Assembly: GCF_050611725.1 (NCBI RefSeq)
Contig: NZ_JBODJB010000001.1
Coordinates: forward strand, 3,145,520-3,209,519
Direction: 5' to 3'
Length of the DNA stretch: 64,000 bases
Source of the DNA: Ferruginibacter sp050611725
GTDB lineage: Bacteria > Bacteroidota > Bacteroidia > Chitinophagales > Chitinophagaceae
The notes under the pieces are model-generated. The model made no database searches. It saw only the letters and a list, made by a program, of their open reading frames with translations, and was not told the origin of the DNA. The position numbers and the translations under genes were made by a program. Of this stretch, positions 8,149 through 15,818 are shown one piece after another. How positions within the stretch are numbered: the first letter of the stretch is position 1; the number at the start of each line of letters is the position of its first letter.

Positions 8149-9174
8149 TTAAATAATATTAACTTCTCTCTCTAATGTTACGCCAAACTTTTCCTTCACA
8201 CTTAAAATGATTGCTTCACTTAAATCATAAATTTCGTTACCGCTAGCAGTACCGTAATTTACCAGCACCAAAGCTTGTTTGGCATGACAACCTGCATCAC
8301 CTTTTCTATATCCTTTCCATCCGCATTGTTCAATTAACCAACCTGCAGCAAGTTTTGTTTTACCATTTGGTAAAGAGTAGCCTACGATATTAGGATATTG
8401 AATATTTAATATTGAATATTGATCATTACTGATCTCAGGATTTTTAAAGAAACTACCTGCATTACCAATCTCTTTCGGATCGGGTAATTTTGATGAACGA
8501 ATATGTATCACAGCTTCCGAAATAGCCTTAATACTTAATTCCTTCACACCCATTTTTTCTAACTCTTGCTCTATTGCACCGTAAGAGGTATTAAAAACAG
8601 GGACTTTATTCAATTTATACGTAACAGAAAGTATAACAAACTGTCCTTTAAATTTTCTTTTAAATACACTCTCTCTATATCCGAATGCACATTCACTTAA
8701 ATTAAATTTTATTATTTTTTTCTCTGTTAGATGAAATGCTTCCAATTCATGAAATACATCTTTTATCTCCACACCATACGCTCCTATGTTTTGCATTGGC
8801 GATGCTCCAACATTGCCCGGTATCAAAGAAAGGTTTTCTATGCCTGAGAAATTATTTTCAATACAATACAATACAAACTGATGCCAGTTAACACCTGCTC
8901 CAGCTTTGATATAAACTGAATTGTCGTCTTCGCCTACTTTTTCAATTCCCTGGATGTTATTCTTCAATACGAGTCCTTCGAAGTTTTTAGTGAATAAGAT
9001 ATTGCTGCCGCCGCCGAGGATCAGTATTGAGGGTTGGAGGCTGGAAGCTGGAAGTTGTTTAAATTCGAGGAGCTCCGATAGTTCATCAACGGTATTAAAT
9101 ACGGAAAAATATTGTGCCATTGCACCAATGCCAAATGTGTTATAATTTTTTAGTGATATGTGTTGTTCTATCAT
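8149..9174 (-). CDS. murB: UDP-N-acetylenolpyruvoylglucosamine reductase
   Basis: 341 residues from the ATG at 9174; the frame also opens at a TTG at 9180, but the ATG fits the usual N-terminus (ISLKNYNTFG). MurB reduces the enolpyruvyl group of UDP-GlcNAc-enolpyruvate with NADPH and FAD in peptidoglycan synthesis. Visible: FAD-binding LGGGSNILF, SLIPGNVGASPMQNIGAYG, the type I loop YRESVFK, catalytic serine in GNAGSFFKNP (about residue 236), AAGWLIEQCGWKG and the C-terminal glutamate in LEREV. Two in-frame low-complexity stretches (about 8392-8424 and 9032-9057) resemble intergenic micro-repeats. It follows priA by 23 nt and is probably cotranscribed with it. Confidence 0.96.
   Translation of the reverse strand: MIEQHISLKNYNTFGIGAMAQYFSVFNTVDELSELLEFKQLPASSLQPSILILGGGSNILFTKNFEGLVLKNNIQGIEKVGEDDNSVYIKAGAGVNWHQFVLYCIENNFSGIENLSLIPGNVGASPMQNIGAYGVEIKDVFHELEAFHLTEKKIIKFNLSECAFGYRESVFKRKFKGQFVILSVTYKLNKVPVFNTSYGAIEQELEKMGVKELSIKAISEAVIHIRSSKLPDPKEIGNAGSFFKNPEISNDQYSILNIQYPNIVGYSLPNGKTKLAAGWLIEQCGWKGYRKGDAGCHAKQALVLVNYGTASGNEIYDLSEAIILSVKEKFGVTLEREVNII
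8392..8424. repeat. AT-rich palindromic micro-repeat inside murB
   Basis: Contains two copies of ATATTGAATATT separated by an overlapping AATATTTAATATT. It is translated in frame as part of the segment SNDQYSILNIQYPNIV. Similar ATTAAGAATTAAGAATT strings occur between genes (about 520-545). Confidence 0.5.
9032..9057. repeat. GGAAGCTGGAAG-type micro-repeat inside murB
   Basis: Tandem GGAGGCT/GGAAGCT/GGAAGTT heptamers, translated on the minus strand as QLPASSLQPS. This falls before the FAD-binding LGGGSNIL strand, where MurB proteins vary in length. Confidence 0.5.
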
Positions 9175-9197
9175 TACCAACTACTGATTTTATTTAA

Positions 9198-11690
9198 CTA
9201 ATACATATCAACATCTGTAACAATGGAGACAGATTTGAAATGTTTTTCCGATTGCAATAAATTAAAATGGTTTTGCAGCACCTTCTTATACTGTTGTATC
9301 CGTTTCATATCTAAAGGAAGCTTGATCAATATTTCCATCAAATACTGATTTCTTATTCTGCTGACAACCGGTGCCGCAGGGCCAACTACCAGGTCTCCAA
9401 GATCTTTTTGCAAAGCTATGCCCAATTTATCAGCAGCTTCGTCTACAACATCTTTCAATTTATGTTTTAAAATGATCTGTATTATCCTGCTAAATGGCGG
9501 GTAAAAAAACTCTTTCCTATTAGCCAACTCAAACTCGTACATTTTTTTATAATCATGCAACTGTACAAATTGTAATACAGGATGTTTTATTTGTGATGCC
9601 TGTATCAACACTTTACCTTGTACATCCTTTCTGCCGGCTCTGCCACTCACCTGCTCCATCAATTGATAAGCTCTTTCGTTTACACGAAAATCTGCAAAAC
9701 TCAATAGGCCATCAGCATCTAATATACCTACCAGACCCACTTTTTCAAAATCCAGCCCTTTAACCACCATTTGCGTTCCTACCAAAACATCTATTCTTTG
9801 TTGTTCAAACTGTCTTATAAGATCATCATGCGCTGTTTTACCTCTTACCGAGTCTACATCCATTCTGGCAACTCTTAATTTCGGAAATTCTTCTTCTATC
9901 AATTCTTCTATCTTCTCCGTACCAAAATTCCGTTCATTCCAATTCACTGTACCACATGCCGGGCATTCAATTATTTTAGGATAAGTTGTGCCGCAGTAAT
10001 GACAGTGCAGTTTATTAGAAAATTTATGAAGCGTTAATGTTACATCACAATTCTTGCATTGGGGAAGATAACCACAGGTACCACAAATAAGATAAGGTGC
10101 GTACCCTCTTCTGTTTTGAAACAAAATAACCTGTTTGCCATCTGCAACCGTTTTCTCTACAGCCTCTTTCAACTGAGGAGAGATCATTACCTTTCCTTTT
10201 TGTACAACTGTTCTTGTATCAACAATTTCAATGAGCGGCAATTTAACACCACCGAAACGTTCATTCAACTCAACTAAACCATACTTTTCTTTTTGTGTAT
10301 TGTAATATGTTTCAATAGATGGCGTAGCGCTACCCAGTAAAACTTTTGCGTTGAACAATGAGGCATAATAAATTGCCGTATCTCTTGCATTGTATCTTGG
10401 TGCAGGATCCTGCTGTTTAAAGGATGCGTCATGCTCTTCGTCTACCACTATCAACCCCAACTCTTTAAATGGCAGGAATAGGGCGCTACGTGCCCCCAGA
10501 ACAATCCTTGTTTCGCCGCTTTTAATTTTATTCCATAATTCTACTCTTTCATTATTGTTGAATTTAGAATGATAGATAGCAATATTGCCGCCAAAATGTA
10601 TTTGCAAACGACGAATCATTTGTGCGGTTAATGCGATCTCCGGCAAGAGATATAAAACCTGTTTACCCTCATTATAAAATTGTTCGATCAACTTAATATA
10701 CAATTGCGTTTTTCCGCTACTTGTAACACCATGCAGTAAGCAAATATTTTTTTGGGTAAAACTTTCCTGTACTTCTTTCAATGCTGTTTCTTGTGCCGGA
10801 CTCAGATCAAAATTAACTTCCATTGATCTGGGTGAAACTTTAATTCTATCAACAGCTCGTTTTTCTATTAGCAAGATATTTTTATCTGACAGCCCTTTTA
10901 GTTGTGCTGCAGAAGCGCCGGACTTTTTCAACAACTCAGCTTGCGTTACTTCTCCTGTAGTTTTTATTAAATGGAGGTAAGCCAACAGCAATTCCATTTG
11001 CTTAGGTGCTTTTGTCCAATTATTTAGCAACTCTCCTAAAGCATCTTCGTTATCATACTGCGGATTAAGTAAAACAAAGTTTTCCTTTTTCGATTTGTAC
11101 TTTTCAGTGAGGGCTTCCCAAACCTGGCAAACTCTTTTATCGATCAATCTTTTTATAACCGGATAAATATGCGTAACATCCAGTATCTGCTGCACTTCGG
11201 TCAAATTCAACTGCTTTTTAATCAGCAGCGCTTCGGCAACTAAATATTCATCATGATCAAGTAAAGAAAAATCATCTCCATACTCTTCATCGAACAATAA
11301 AATAGTTTCACTACTCAATTTAAAATGAGCTGGTAATGCGGCAGCCATCACTTCTCCTTCGCTGCACATATAATAGTTGCTTACCCAATTCCATAATTGT
11401 AATTGCTGTGGATATAACACAGGTTCATCATCCAAAACATTGATGATATCTTTTGTTTGATATGGAGGAGCTTCGGATGAAATTGATTTTACAATTCCTG
11501 CATAACGTTTTGCTTTTCCCAGTACCACTTCCACTCTGCAGCCGGGTTTAACTTTATCTGCAAAGATTGAAGGAATGGAATATGTATATGTTTTAGGTAG
11601 TGCCAACGGAAGAATGACTTCGGCAAATAATACACCCCCTCCGCCCCCTAAAGGGGGAACTGTGAAGAGTATATTGCTTTCAGTTATCAT
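9198..11690 (-). CDS. priA: Primosomal protein N', replication restart helicase
   Basis: 830 residues. PriA is the 3'-5' helicase that recognises stalled forks and starts primosome loading. Order: N-terminal 3'BD (FAEVILPLALPKTYTYSIP), winged helix, superfamily 2 helicase with Walker A GVTSSGKT (about 320) and DEEHD (about 416), then the zinc-binding insert with paired cysteines CGTCG, CKNCD, CHYCG, CPACG (about 535-580), and C-terminal helicase motifs (VGTQMVVKG, SGRAGR). The only possible start is the ATG at 11690. The 22 residues before the conserved FAEV include VPPLGGGGGV, which is encoded by a G/C-rich palindromic repeat (11634-11660). Confidence 0.96.
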   Translation of the reverse strand: MITESNILFTVPPLGGGGGVLFAEVILPLALPKTYTYSIPSIFADKVKPGCRVEVVLGKAKRYAGIVKSISSEAPPYQTKDIINVLDDEPVLYPQQLQLWNWVSNYYMCSEGEVMAAALPAHFKLSSETILLFDEEYGDDFSLLDHDEYLVAEALLIKKQLNLTEVQQILDVTHIYPVIKRLIDKRVCQVWEALTEKYKSKKENFVLLNPQYDNEDALGELLNNWTKAPKQMELLLAYLHLIKTTGEVTQAELLKKSGASAAQLKGLSDKNILLIEKRAVDRIKVSPRSMEVNFDLSPAQETALKEVQESFTQKNICLLHGVTSSGKTQLYIKLIEQFYNEGKQVLYLLPEIALTAQMIRRLQIHFGGNIAIYHSKFNNNERVELWNKIKSGETRIVLGARSALFLPFKELGLIVVDEEHDASFKQQDPAPRYNARDTAIYYASLFNAKVLLGSATPSIETYYNTQKEKYGLVELNERFGGVKLPLIEIVDTRTVVQKGKVMISPQLKEAVEKTVADGKQVILFQNRRGYAPYLICGTCGYLPQCKNCDVTLTLHKFSNKLHCHYCGTTYPKIIECPACGTVNWNERNFGTEKIEELIEEEFPKLRVARMDVDSVRGKTAHDDLIRQFEQQRIDVLVGTQMVVKGLDFEKVGLVGILDADGLLSFADFRVNERAYQLMEQVSGRAGRKDVQGKVLIQASQIKHPVLQFVQLHDYKKMYEFELANRKEFFYPPFSRIIQIILKHKLKDVVDEAADKLGIALQKDLGDLVVGPAAPVVSRIRNQYLMEILIKLPLDMKRIQQYKKVLQNHFNLLQSEKHFKSVSIVTDVDMY
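11634..11660. repeat. G/C-rich palindromic repeat, copy 1 (inside priA)
   Basis: Plus strand reads ACCCCCTCCGCCCCCTAAAG then GGGGA. It is the near-perfect reverse complement of copy 2 (11728-11755) and encodes VPPLGGGGGV at the PriA N-terminus. This C5TCCGC5TAAAG5 type repeat is, from memory, dispersed in many Bacteroidota genomes. Confidence 0.8.
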
Positions 11691-11727
11691 CTTTAATTTC
11701 TGTTTCGTATTTACAGTACCTGCCTTG

Positions 11728-11755
11728 TTCCTCCTTTAGGGGGCGGAGGGGGTAA
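11728..11755. repeat. G/C-rich palindromic repeat, copy 2 (plsC 3' end)
   Basis: Inverted relative to copy 1. On the minus strand it reads ACCCCCTCCGCCCCCTAAAG, encodes the last residues (TPSAP) of the acyltransferase, and supplies its TAA stop. The two copies could fold into a long hairpin in the plsC-priA transcript with the priA ATG in the loop. Confidence 0.8.
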
Positions 11756-12509
11756 TCCAGTTTGCTTTGTATTCAATTAATTTTTCTTCCATCAATTTGT
11801 ATGCTTTTGCTTTAAGGATAGTTACATCATTCAATGTTAATCCATCTACAGGTATTTCTTCCAAATAAACAGCTCTTGATCTGCCTGGTGTTAAAGAAAA
11901 AATGCTTTTATAATTCAGCCGATCATACGCATCTAAAAGTACAACAGGTTTTATGGGTGTTTGTGTTTCAATTGCAATTCTGAAAGCTCCGTCATAAAAA
12001 TCCTTCAATGGCCTATTGGTCATATTAAAAGTACCTTCCGGAAAAATAACGATCGATATCCCTTTTTTAATGATCGCTTTTAACTGTAGTACACTTTTAG
12101 CTCTTGCTGCTGCATTATCTCTTTCAACCAATACCACTGCCTTTCTATACATAAAACCAAAGATTGGGATTTTGGCCATTTCCGCCTTACCCAATACTCT
12201 TATATGTTGGTTTCTGATAGCTTTCAATAAAAAAGGTATATCTATATAAGAGGTATGGTTAAATATAAAAACATACTGTTTGTTTCTATCGTGTGGACTT
12301 TTGTATAGGTTTTTATGAAAGATCCCCCAAAGCAGGGTAACACAATCGGTCCACCAATGGCATAGTTTGTAGATCATATTCCCACCACGGATCCGGCCAA
12401 AAAAAGACAGAAAAACGGCAATCGGAAAAACAATCAGCATAAATAACAAGAAAACCACAAATCCATAAATGGAAAAAATTGCCTTTAAGATAGTAAGAAA
12501 GTACTTCAT
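11736..12509 (-). CDS. plsC: 1-acylglycerol-3-phosphate acyltransferase family protein
   Basis: 257 residues. An N-terminal membrane anchor (about 5-35) is followed by the PlsC acyltransferase motifs: NHTSYID (HX4D, about 83-89), GKAEMAKIPIFGFMYR, VLVERDNAAAR, FPEGTFNMTNRPL (about 156) and TPIKPVV. Such enzymes acylate lysophosphatidic acid to phosphatidic acid in phospholipid synthesis. Family members can also use other lysolipids, so the exact substrate is inferred. The C-terminus and stop codon lie inside the palindromic repeat 11728-11755. It is first in a minus-strand run with priA (45 nt gap) and murB. Confidence 0.9.
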   Translation of the reverse strand: MKYFLTILKAIFSIYGFVVFLLFMLIVFPIAVFLSFFGRIRGGNMIYKLCHWWTDCVTLLWGIFHKNLYKSPHDRNKQYVFIFNHTSYIDIPFLLKAIRNQHIRVLGKAEMAKIPIFGFMYRKAVVLVERDNAAARAKSVLQLKAIIKKGISIVIFPEGTFNMTNRPLKDFYDGAFRIAIETQTPIKPVVLLDAYDRLNYKSIFSLTPGRSRAVYLEEIPVDGLTLNDVTILKAKAYKLMEEKLIEYKANWITPSAP

Positions 12510-12673
12510 TGTCCGATAACGAATATAGACCGAATGTTTTAAATAATTAATAATTAATGACTTACAAAATAACCAATGCCCTCCGATCAGTCATTTATTC
12601 AGCAAATAACTGTAAAATTACAACACTATAAAATTATCACTTGTCAATTACCGATTATTCATTGTATTTCCTT

Positions 12674-12687
12674 ACCTTTGCCGTCCT
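12674..12687 (+). promoter_or_regulatory. rplU-rpmA promoter, -7 box and start region
   Basis: TACCTTTGCCGTCC, a perfect TAnnTTTG box plus start region, identical over 14 bases to the one before rpmB. It ends about 15 nt before the rplU ATG. Confidence 0.75.
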
Positions 12688-12701
12688 AAATTTTGGAAAT
12701 T

Positions 12702-13007
12702 ATGTTAGCAATAGTAAAAATTGCCGGTCAGCAATTTAAAGTAAAAGCAGGCGATAGCCTATACGTTCCCCACATTGCAGGCAATGATGGCGATAAAGTG
12801 GAATTTTCTGATGTTCTTTTAACAGATAACGCAGGAACAATTTCAGTTGGTACAGGTGTTAAAGCTGTAGTAAAAGCGGAAATACTAAAAAGCCTTATAC
12901 AAGGTGATAAAGTAATTGCTTTTAAAATGAAAAGAAGAAAAGGTTTCCGTAAAAAACACGGTCATCGTACTCACTACACACAAATTAAAGTAACAGATAT
13001 AGCTTAG
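12702..13007 (+). CDS. rplU: 50S ribosomal protein L21
   Basis: 101 residues from the ATG at 12702. The frame opens at a TTG nine bases earlier (12693), but MLAIVKIAGQQFKVKAGD is the expected L21 start. Conserved features: GQQFKV, GDKVEFSDVLL, KMKRRKGFRKKHGHR and TQIKVTDI. L21 binds 23S rRNA next to L20. First gene of the rplU-rpmA operon. The 132-nt gap to rpmA is filled with short AT-rich repeats. Confidence 0.97.
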   Translation: MLAIVKIAGQQFKVKAGDSLYVPHIAGNDGDKVEFSDVLLTDNAGTISVGTGVKAVVKAEILKSLIQGDKVIAFKMKRRKGFRKKHGHRTHYTQIKVTDIA

Positions 13008-13139
13008 TTATAAGTGATAGGTTATAAGTAATAAGTTTACGCTTTGCACTTTAACTCTAACTTAAAATTAAAACTCAAAAATATGTTCTAAGAAGTAAGT
13101 GACTTATCACTTAAAACTTAAAACTTAAAACTTAAAAAA
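13008..13139. repeat. AT-rich tandem repeats between rplU and rpmA
   Basis: Contains variants of TAAGTGATAGGTTATAAGTAATAAG and ends in four successive ACTTAAAA units directly before the rpmA ATG. No ORF. It may act only as spacer, but it forms the whole rpmA translation-initiation region. Confidence 0.6.
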
Positions 13140-13406
13140 ATGGCACACAAAAAAGGTGAAGGCTCGGTAAAAAACGGCAGAGATTCACAAAGCAAAAGAT
13201 TAGGTGTAAAAATTTACGGCGGTCAACCAGCACTTGCAGGTAATATCATCGTTCGTCAAAGAGGTACTGTTTATCATCCTGGTAAAAATGTTGGTGTTGG
13301 AAAAGATTTTACAATCTTCGCATTAGCTGATGGAGTTGTAGAATTTAAGAAAGGTAAAGGAGATAAAAGTTACATTTCGGTTAACGCAGTAGAAGCCGCT
13401 AACTAA
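13140..13406 (+). CDS. rpmA: 50S ribosomal protein L27
   Basis: 88 residues beginning MAHKKGEGSVKNGRDSQSKR, the L27 N-terminal arm that reaches the peptidyl-transferase centre, followed by LGVKIYGGQPALAGNIIVRQRGT and HPGKNVGVGKDFTIFAL. No cleavable Firmicute-type N-terminal extension. Second gene of the operon with rplU. Confidence 0.97.
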   Translation: MAHKKGEGSVKNGRDSQSKRLGVKIYGGQPALAGNIIVRQRGTVYHPGKNVGVGKDFTIFALADGVVEFKKGKGDKSYISVNAVEAAN

Positions 13407-13488
13407 AAAAAACAAAAGTTTTTTTTGGTAGATTGAAAAATGTTTTTATTTTTAAGTATTATTTACTAACCAATTAAATTTAAAAAAC

Positions 13489-13644
13489 ATGGCAACTGCA
13501 AAAAAAGCCGCTAAAAAAGCTGCTCCAAAAAAAGCTGCAAAAAAAGCTGCTCCAAAAAAAGCCGCTAAAAAAGCTGCTCCAAAAAAAGCCGCTAAAAAAG
13601 CTGCTCCAAAAAAAGCCGCTAAAAAAGCTGCTAAGAAAAAATAA
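13489..13644 (+). CDS. Histone H1-like Lys/Ala/Pro repeat protein
   Basis: A 51-residue ORF: MATA, then four and a half copies of KKAAKKAAP, ending AAKKK. Composition is almost only Lys, Ala and Pro, like the C-terminal tail of eukaryotic H1 and bacterial H1-like nucleoid proteins (AlgP, HctB-type). Such tails bind DNA or RNA through charge. At DNA level it is a 27-bp minisatellite (units start at 13501, 13528, 13555, 13582, 13609), so copy number could vary between strains. It lies 82 nt after rpmA and is followed by its own strong terminator, which supports it being a real transcript. The antisense Phe/Ser-rich frame is a shadow. Confidence 0.8.
   Translation: MATAKKAAKKAAPKKAAKKAAPKKAAKKAAPKKAAKKAAPKKAAKKAAKKK
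13501..13632 (+). repeat. 27-bp coding minisatellite
   Basis: 4.9 copies of a 27-bp unit coding for KKAAKKAAP; the last copy lacks the Pro codon. Copy 2 differs by GCA for GCT and GCT for GCC; the others are identical, which suggests recent expansion or gene conversion. Confidence 0.85.
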
Positions 13645-13674
13645 GTTTACTTCTAAAAAAGTAAAACGAATAAA

Positions 13675-13705
13675 AGAGTCTCTCAAGCAATTGAGAGACT
13701 TTTTT
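13675..13705 (+). terminator. Terminator after the H1-like gene
   Basis: AGTCTCTCAA / TTGAGAGACT stem with a short loop and six T. Confidence 0.9.
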
Positions 13706-13814
13706 GTTACACTACTTTTACAAAAACTTATTTAGCTCCATCTCACTTATTACTCCGGAAAACTGATTTACATTTGATGCAATAAATTTCACTTCTCCCA
13801 CATTCAATTTTTAT

Positions 13815-13822
13815 TATTTTTG
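13815..13822 (+). promoter_or_regulatory. -7 box abutting the polX start
   Basis: TATTTTTG ends four bases before the ATG at 13827, which predicts a leaderless mRNA. Confidence 0.5.
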
Positions 13823-13826
13823 GAAT

Positions 13827-15512
13827 ATGGATAATTCACAGATTGCAGACTCCTTCTCACTTTTAGCCAAATTGATGGATATACACGGCGAGAATAGTTT
13901 TAAAGCAAAATCATATGCAGCAGCTGCATTTAATATCGAAAAATTAGAGGTTCAATTAAGTGAAATCGATCATGAAAAAATATCATCGATTAAAGGAATC
14001 GGCGAGTCATCTGCAAAAAAAATAATTGAAATTTTAACAACGGGGCAACTGCAAGCACTCAATGATATCTTACAAAAAACGCCAAAAGGTGTTGTAGAAA
14101 TGTTGAACATAAAAGGTATTGGTCCGAAAAAAATTTCTGTGATATGGAAAGAAATGGAGATAGAAAGTATTGGAGAATTATTATACGCTTGCCAGGAAAA
14201 CAGACTAAAATTATACAAAGGCTTCGGTGAAAAAACACAAAACAGCATCGAAGAGAATATTGAATTTTTTCTTCGAAACCAGGGAATTTTTCTTTTTTCG
14301 GAGGTTGAAGCCGTTTTTTTTCAAATAAATGCTTACCTCCAAAAAATATTTTTTCCACAAGTTATTAGTGTTACCGGAGCATATGCAAGACAAGAAAATA
14401 CAATTGAAGCATTAGAGTTTGTAGTGAATGAAACGATCGAAGTAATCAAACAAAAAATGCAAACTGCAAATCCTCCTCAAGTATTGGAAGAGAATAGCGA
14501 AAACATTTTATTTAAGTTGACCAATGGATTGAAACTTCGTTTTTATACCGCAGATAATAATGTAGTTGAACGTATATTTTATACAACGGGCAGTGAGACA
14601 TTCACGAATGCGTTTCTGAAAAAATACCCTTCTTCAAATTTCAATGTAGCGAATGCTGCAAGTGATAAAATTATTTTTGATACAGCAGGTATTCAATATA
14701 TAGAACCCTATTTAAGAGAAACAGAAAGTATCATAGAATTAGCTGCTTCAAATTCGATCCCTGCAGTTATTCAACCAACAGATATCAAGGGAATCATACA
14801 TAGCCATAGTAACTGGAGCGATGGAAGTTATACGCTTGAAGAAATGATAAAAGCTGCTATTGAAAAAGGCTTTGAATATCTGGTTATTTCAGACCACAGT
14901 AAGAGTGCTTTTTATGCCAACGGGCTTCAGGAAGAAAGAATAAAGGCACAGCATCAGTTAATAGATGAACTGAATGCTAAATATGCCCCGTTCAAGGTAT
15001 TTAAAAGCATTGAGTCAGATATTTTGTACGATGGGAACCTGGATTATAGTAATAATATCCTTTCTACATTCGACCTGGTGATCGCTTCTGTGCATTCCAT
15101 CTTAAAAATGACGGAAGAAAAAGCAATGCAACGGTTGATCACAGCCATTGAAAACCCATACACAACCATCTTGGGACATATGACGGGTAGATTATTATTA
15201 AGCCGCAAAGGCTACCCTGTTGATCATAAAGGTATCATAGATGCCTGTGCTGCTAATAATGTAGTGATCGAATTGAATGCTCATCCTCGCCGTTTAGATA
15301 TAGACTGGAAATATATCGACTATGCCATTCAAAAGAATGTACTCATCTCCATAGATCCGGATGCACATACTATTGAAGGATATGATGATATCAGATATGG
15401 CGTATTAGCTGCACAGAAGGCAATGGTGACGCCTGCAAATAATTTAAGCAGTATGAGGTTGAAAGAGTTTGAGGAATTTGTGGTGAATAGAAAAAAATTG
15501 AAGGGGATTTAA
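13827..15512 (+). CDS. polX: PolX-family protein with PHP phosphoesterase domain
   Basis: 561 residues. Order: N-terminal 8-kDa-like helical region and helix-hairpin-helix motifs (SIKGIGESSAKKI, NIKGIGPKKI, about 50-110), a polymerase-beta-like nucleotidyltransferase region (about 150-310), then a PHP domain (about 315-555). PHP metal ligands are present: HSHSNWSDG (about 323), ISDHSKS, ESDILYDG, ASVHS, LGHMTGR, DPDAH. Bacterial PolX enzymes fill gaps in base excision repair, with the PHP domain as 3'-5' exonuclease or AP endonuclease. The polymerase signature is degraded: GAYARQENTIEALEF stands where GS-RR...GDID is expected, and LKLRFY replaces the third Asp motif. So repair nuclease activity is likely and polymerase activity doubtful. 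Confidence 0.88.
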   Translation: MDNSQIADSFSLLAKLMDIHGENSFKAKSYAAAAFNIEKLEVQLSEIDHEKISSIKGIGESSAKKIIEILTTGQLQALNDILQKTPKGVVEMLNIKGIGPKKISVIWKEMEIESIGELLYACQENRLKLYKGFGEKTQNSIEENIEFFLRNQGIFLFSEVEAVFFQINAYLQKIFFPQVISVTGAYARQENTIEALEFVVNETIEVIKQKMQTANPPQVLEENSENILFKLTNGLKLRFYTADNNVVERIFYTTGSETFTNAFLKKYPSSNFNVANAASDKIIFDTAGIQYIEPYLRETESIIELAASNSIPAVIQPTDIKGIIHSHSNWSDGSYTLEEMIKAAIEKGFEYLVISDHSKSAFYANGLQEERIKAQHQLIDELNAKYAPFKVFKSIESDILYDGNLDYSNNILSTFDLVIASVHSILKMTEEKAMQRLITAIENPYTTILGHMTGRLLLSRKGYPVDHKGIIDACAANNVVIELNAHPRRLDIDWKYIDYAIQKNVLISIDPDAHTIEGYDDIRYGVLAAQKAMVTPANNLSSMRLKEFEEFVVNRKKLKGI

Positions 15513-15818
15513 TCCTTATTTACTTTTTGCCTTGACGCAAAAAGTAACAAAAAAGTCAAGGACAAATAAATGGCTCCGCCTATTTGTCCGGCCAACGCCA
15601 CATGACCAGATCACTTTTTCTACAATATTATTATGGACATTCCATTATGAAAATCACAAGTTCATTCTATCGCTTATAATTGTAGTATGGCTGTATTAGC
15701 TATAGGATTGTATATAACAAGTAATCGTACCGAGGTTGGGTTGAATATTAGTTATAGCGTGAAGTAGGTATATTTTAGAGAGTTTACCAATTTAATTATT
15801 TGTTAGGGTAACAAAAGC
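15513..15818. repeat. Gene-free stretch with a dispersed-type repeat
   Basis: No gene. The segment about 15519-15565 (TTACTTTTTGCCTTGACGCA, AAAAGTAACAAAAAAGTCAA) contains an imperfect inverted pair CTTTTTGC.CTTGACG / ACTTTTT. From memory this sequence type recurs between genes in many Bacteroidota. The rest (15600-15818) shows nothing convincing. Confidence 0.5.

Noticed and set aside
9174..9180. TTG start for murB at 9180
   Set aside because: ATG six bases later gives the same protein with the usual N-terminus.
13501..13632. CRISPR-like array
   Set aside because: Repeats are directly adjacent with no spacers and encode a protein; no cas genes are present.
13480..13686. Minus-strand Phe/Ser-rich ORF opposite the Lys/Ala repeat gene
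   Set aside because: It is the antisense shadow of the 27-bp KKAAKKAAP repeat, with no start context or family.
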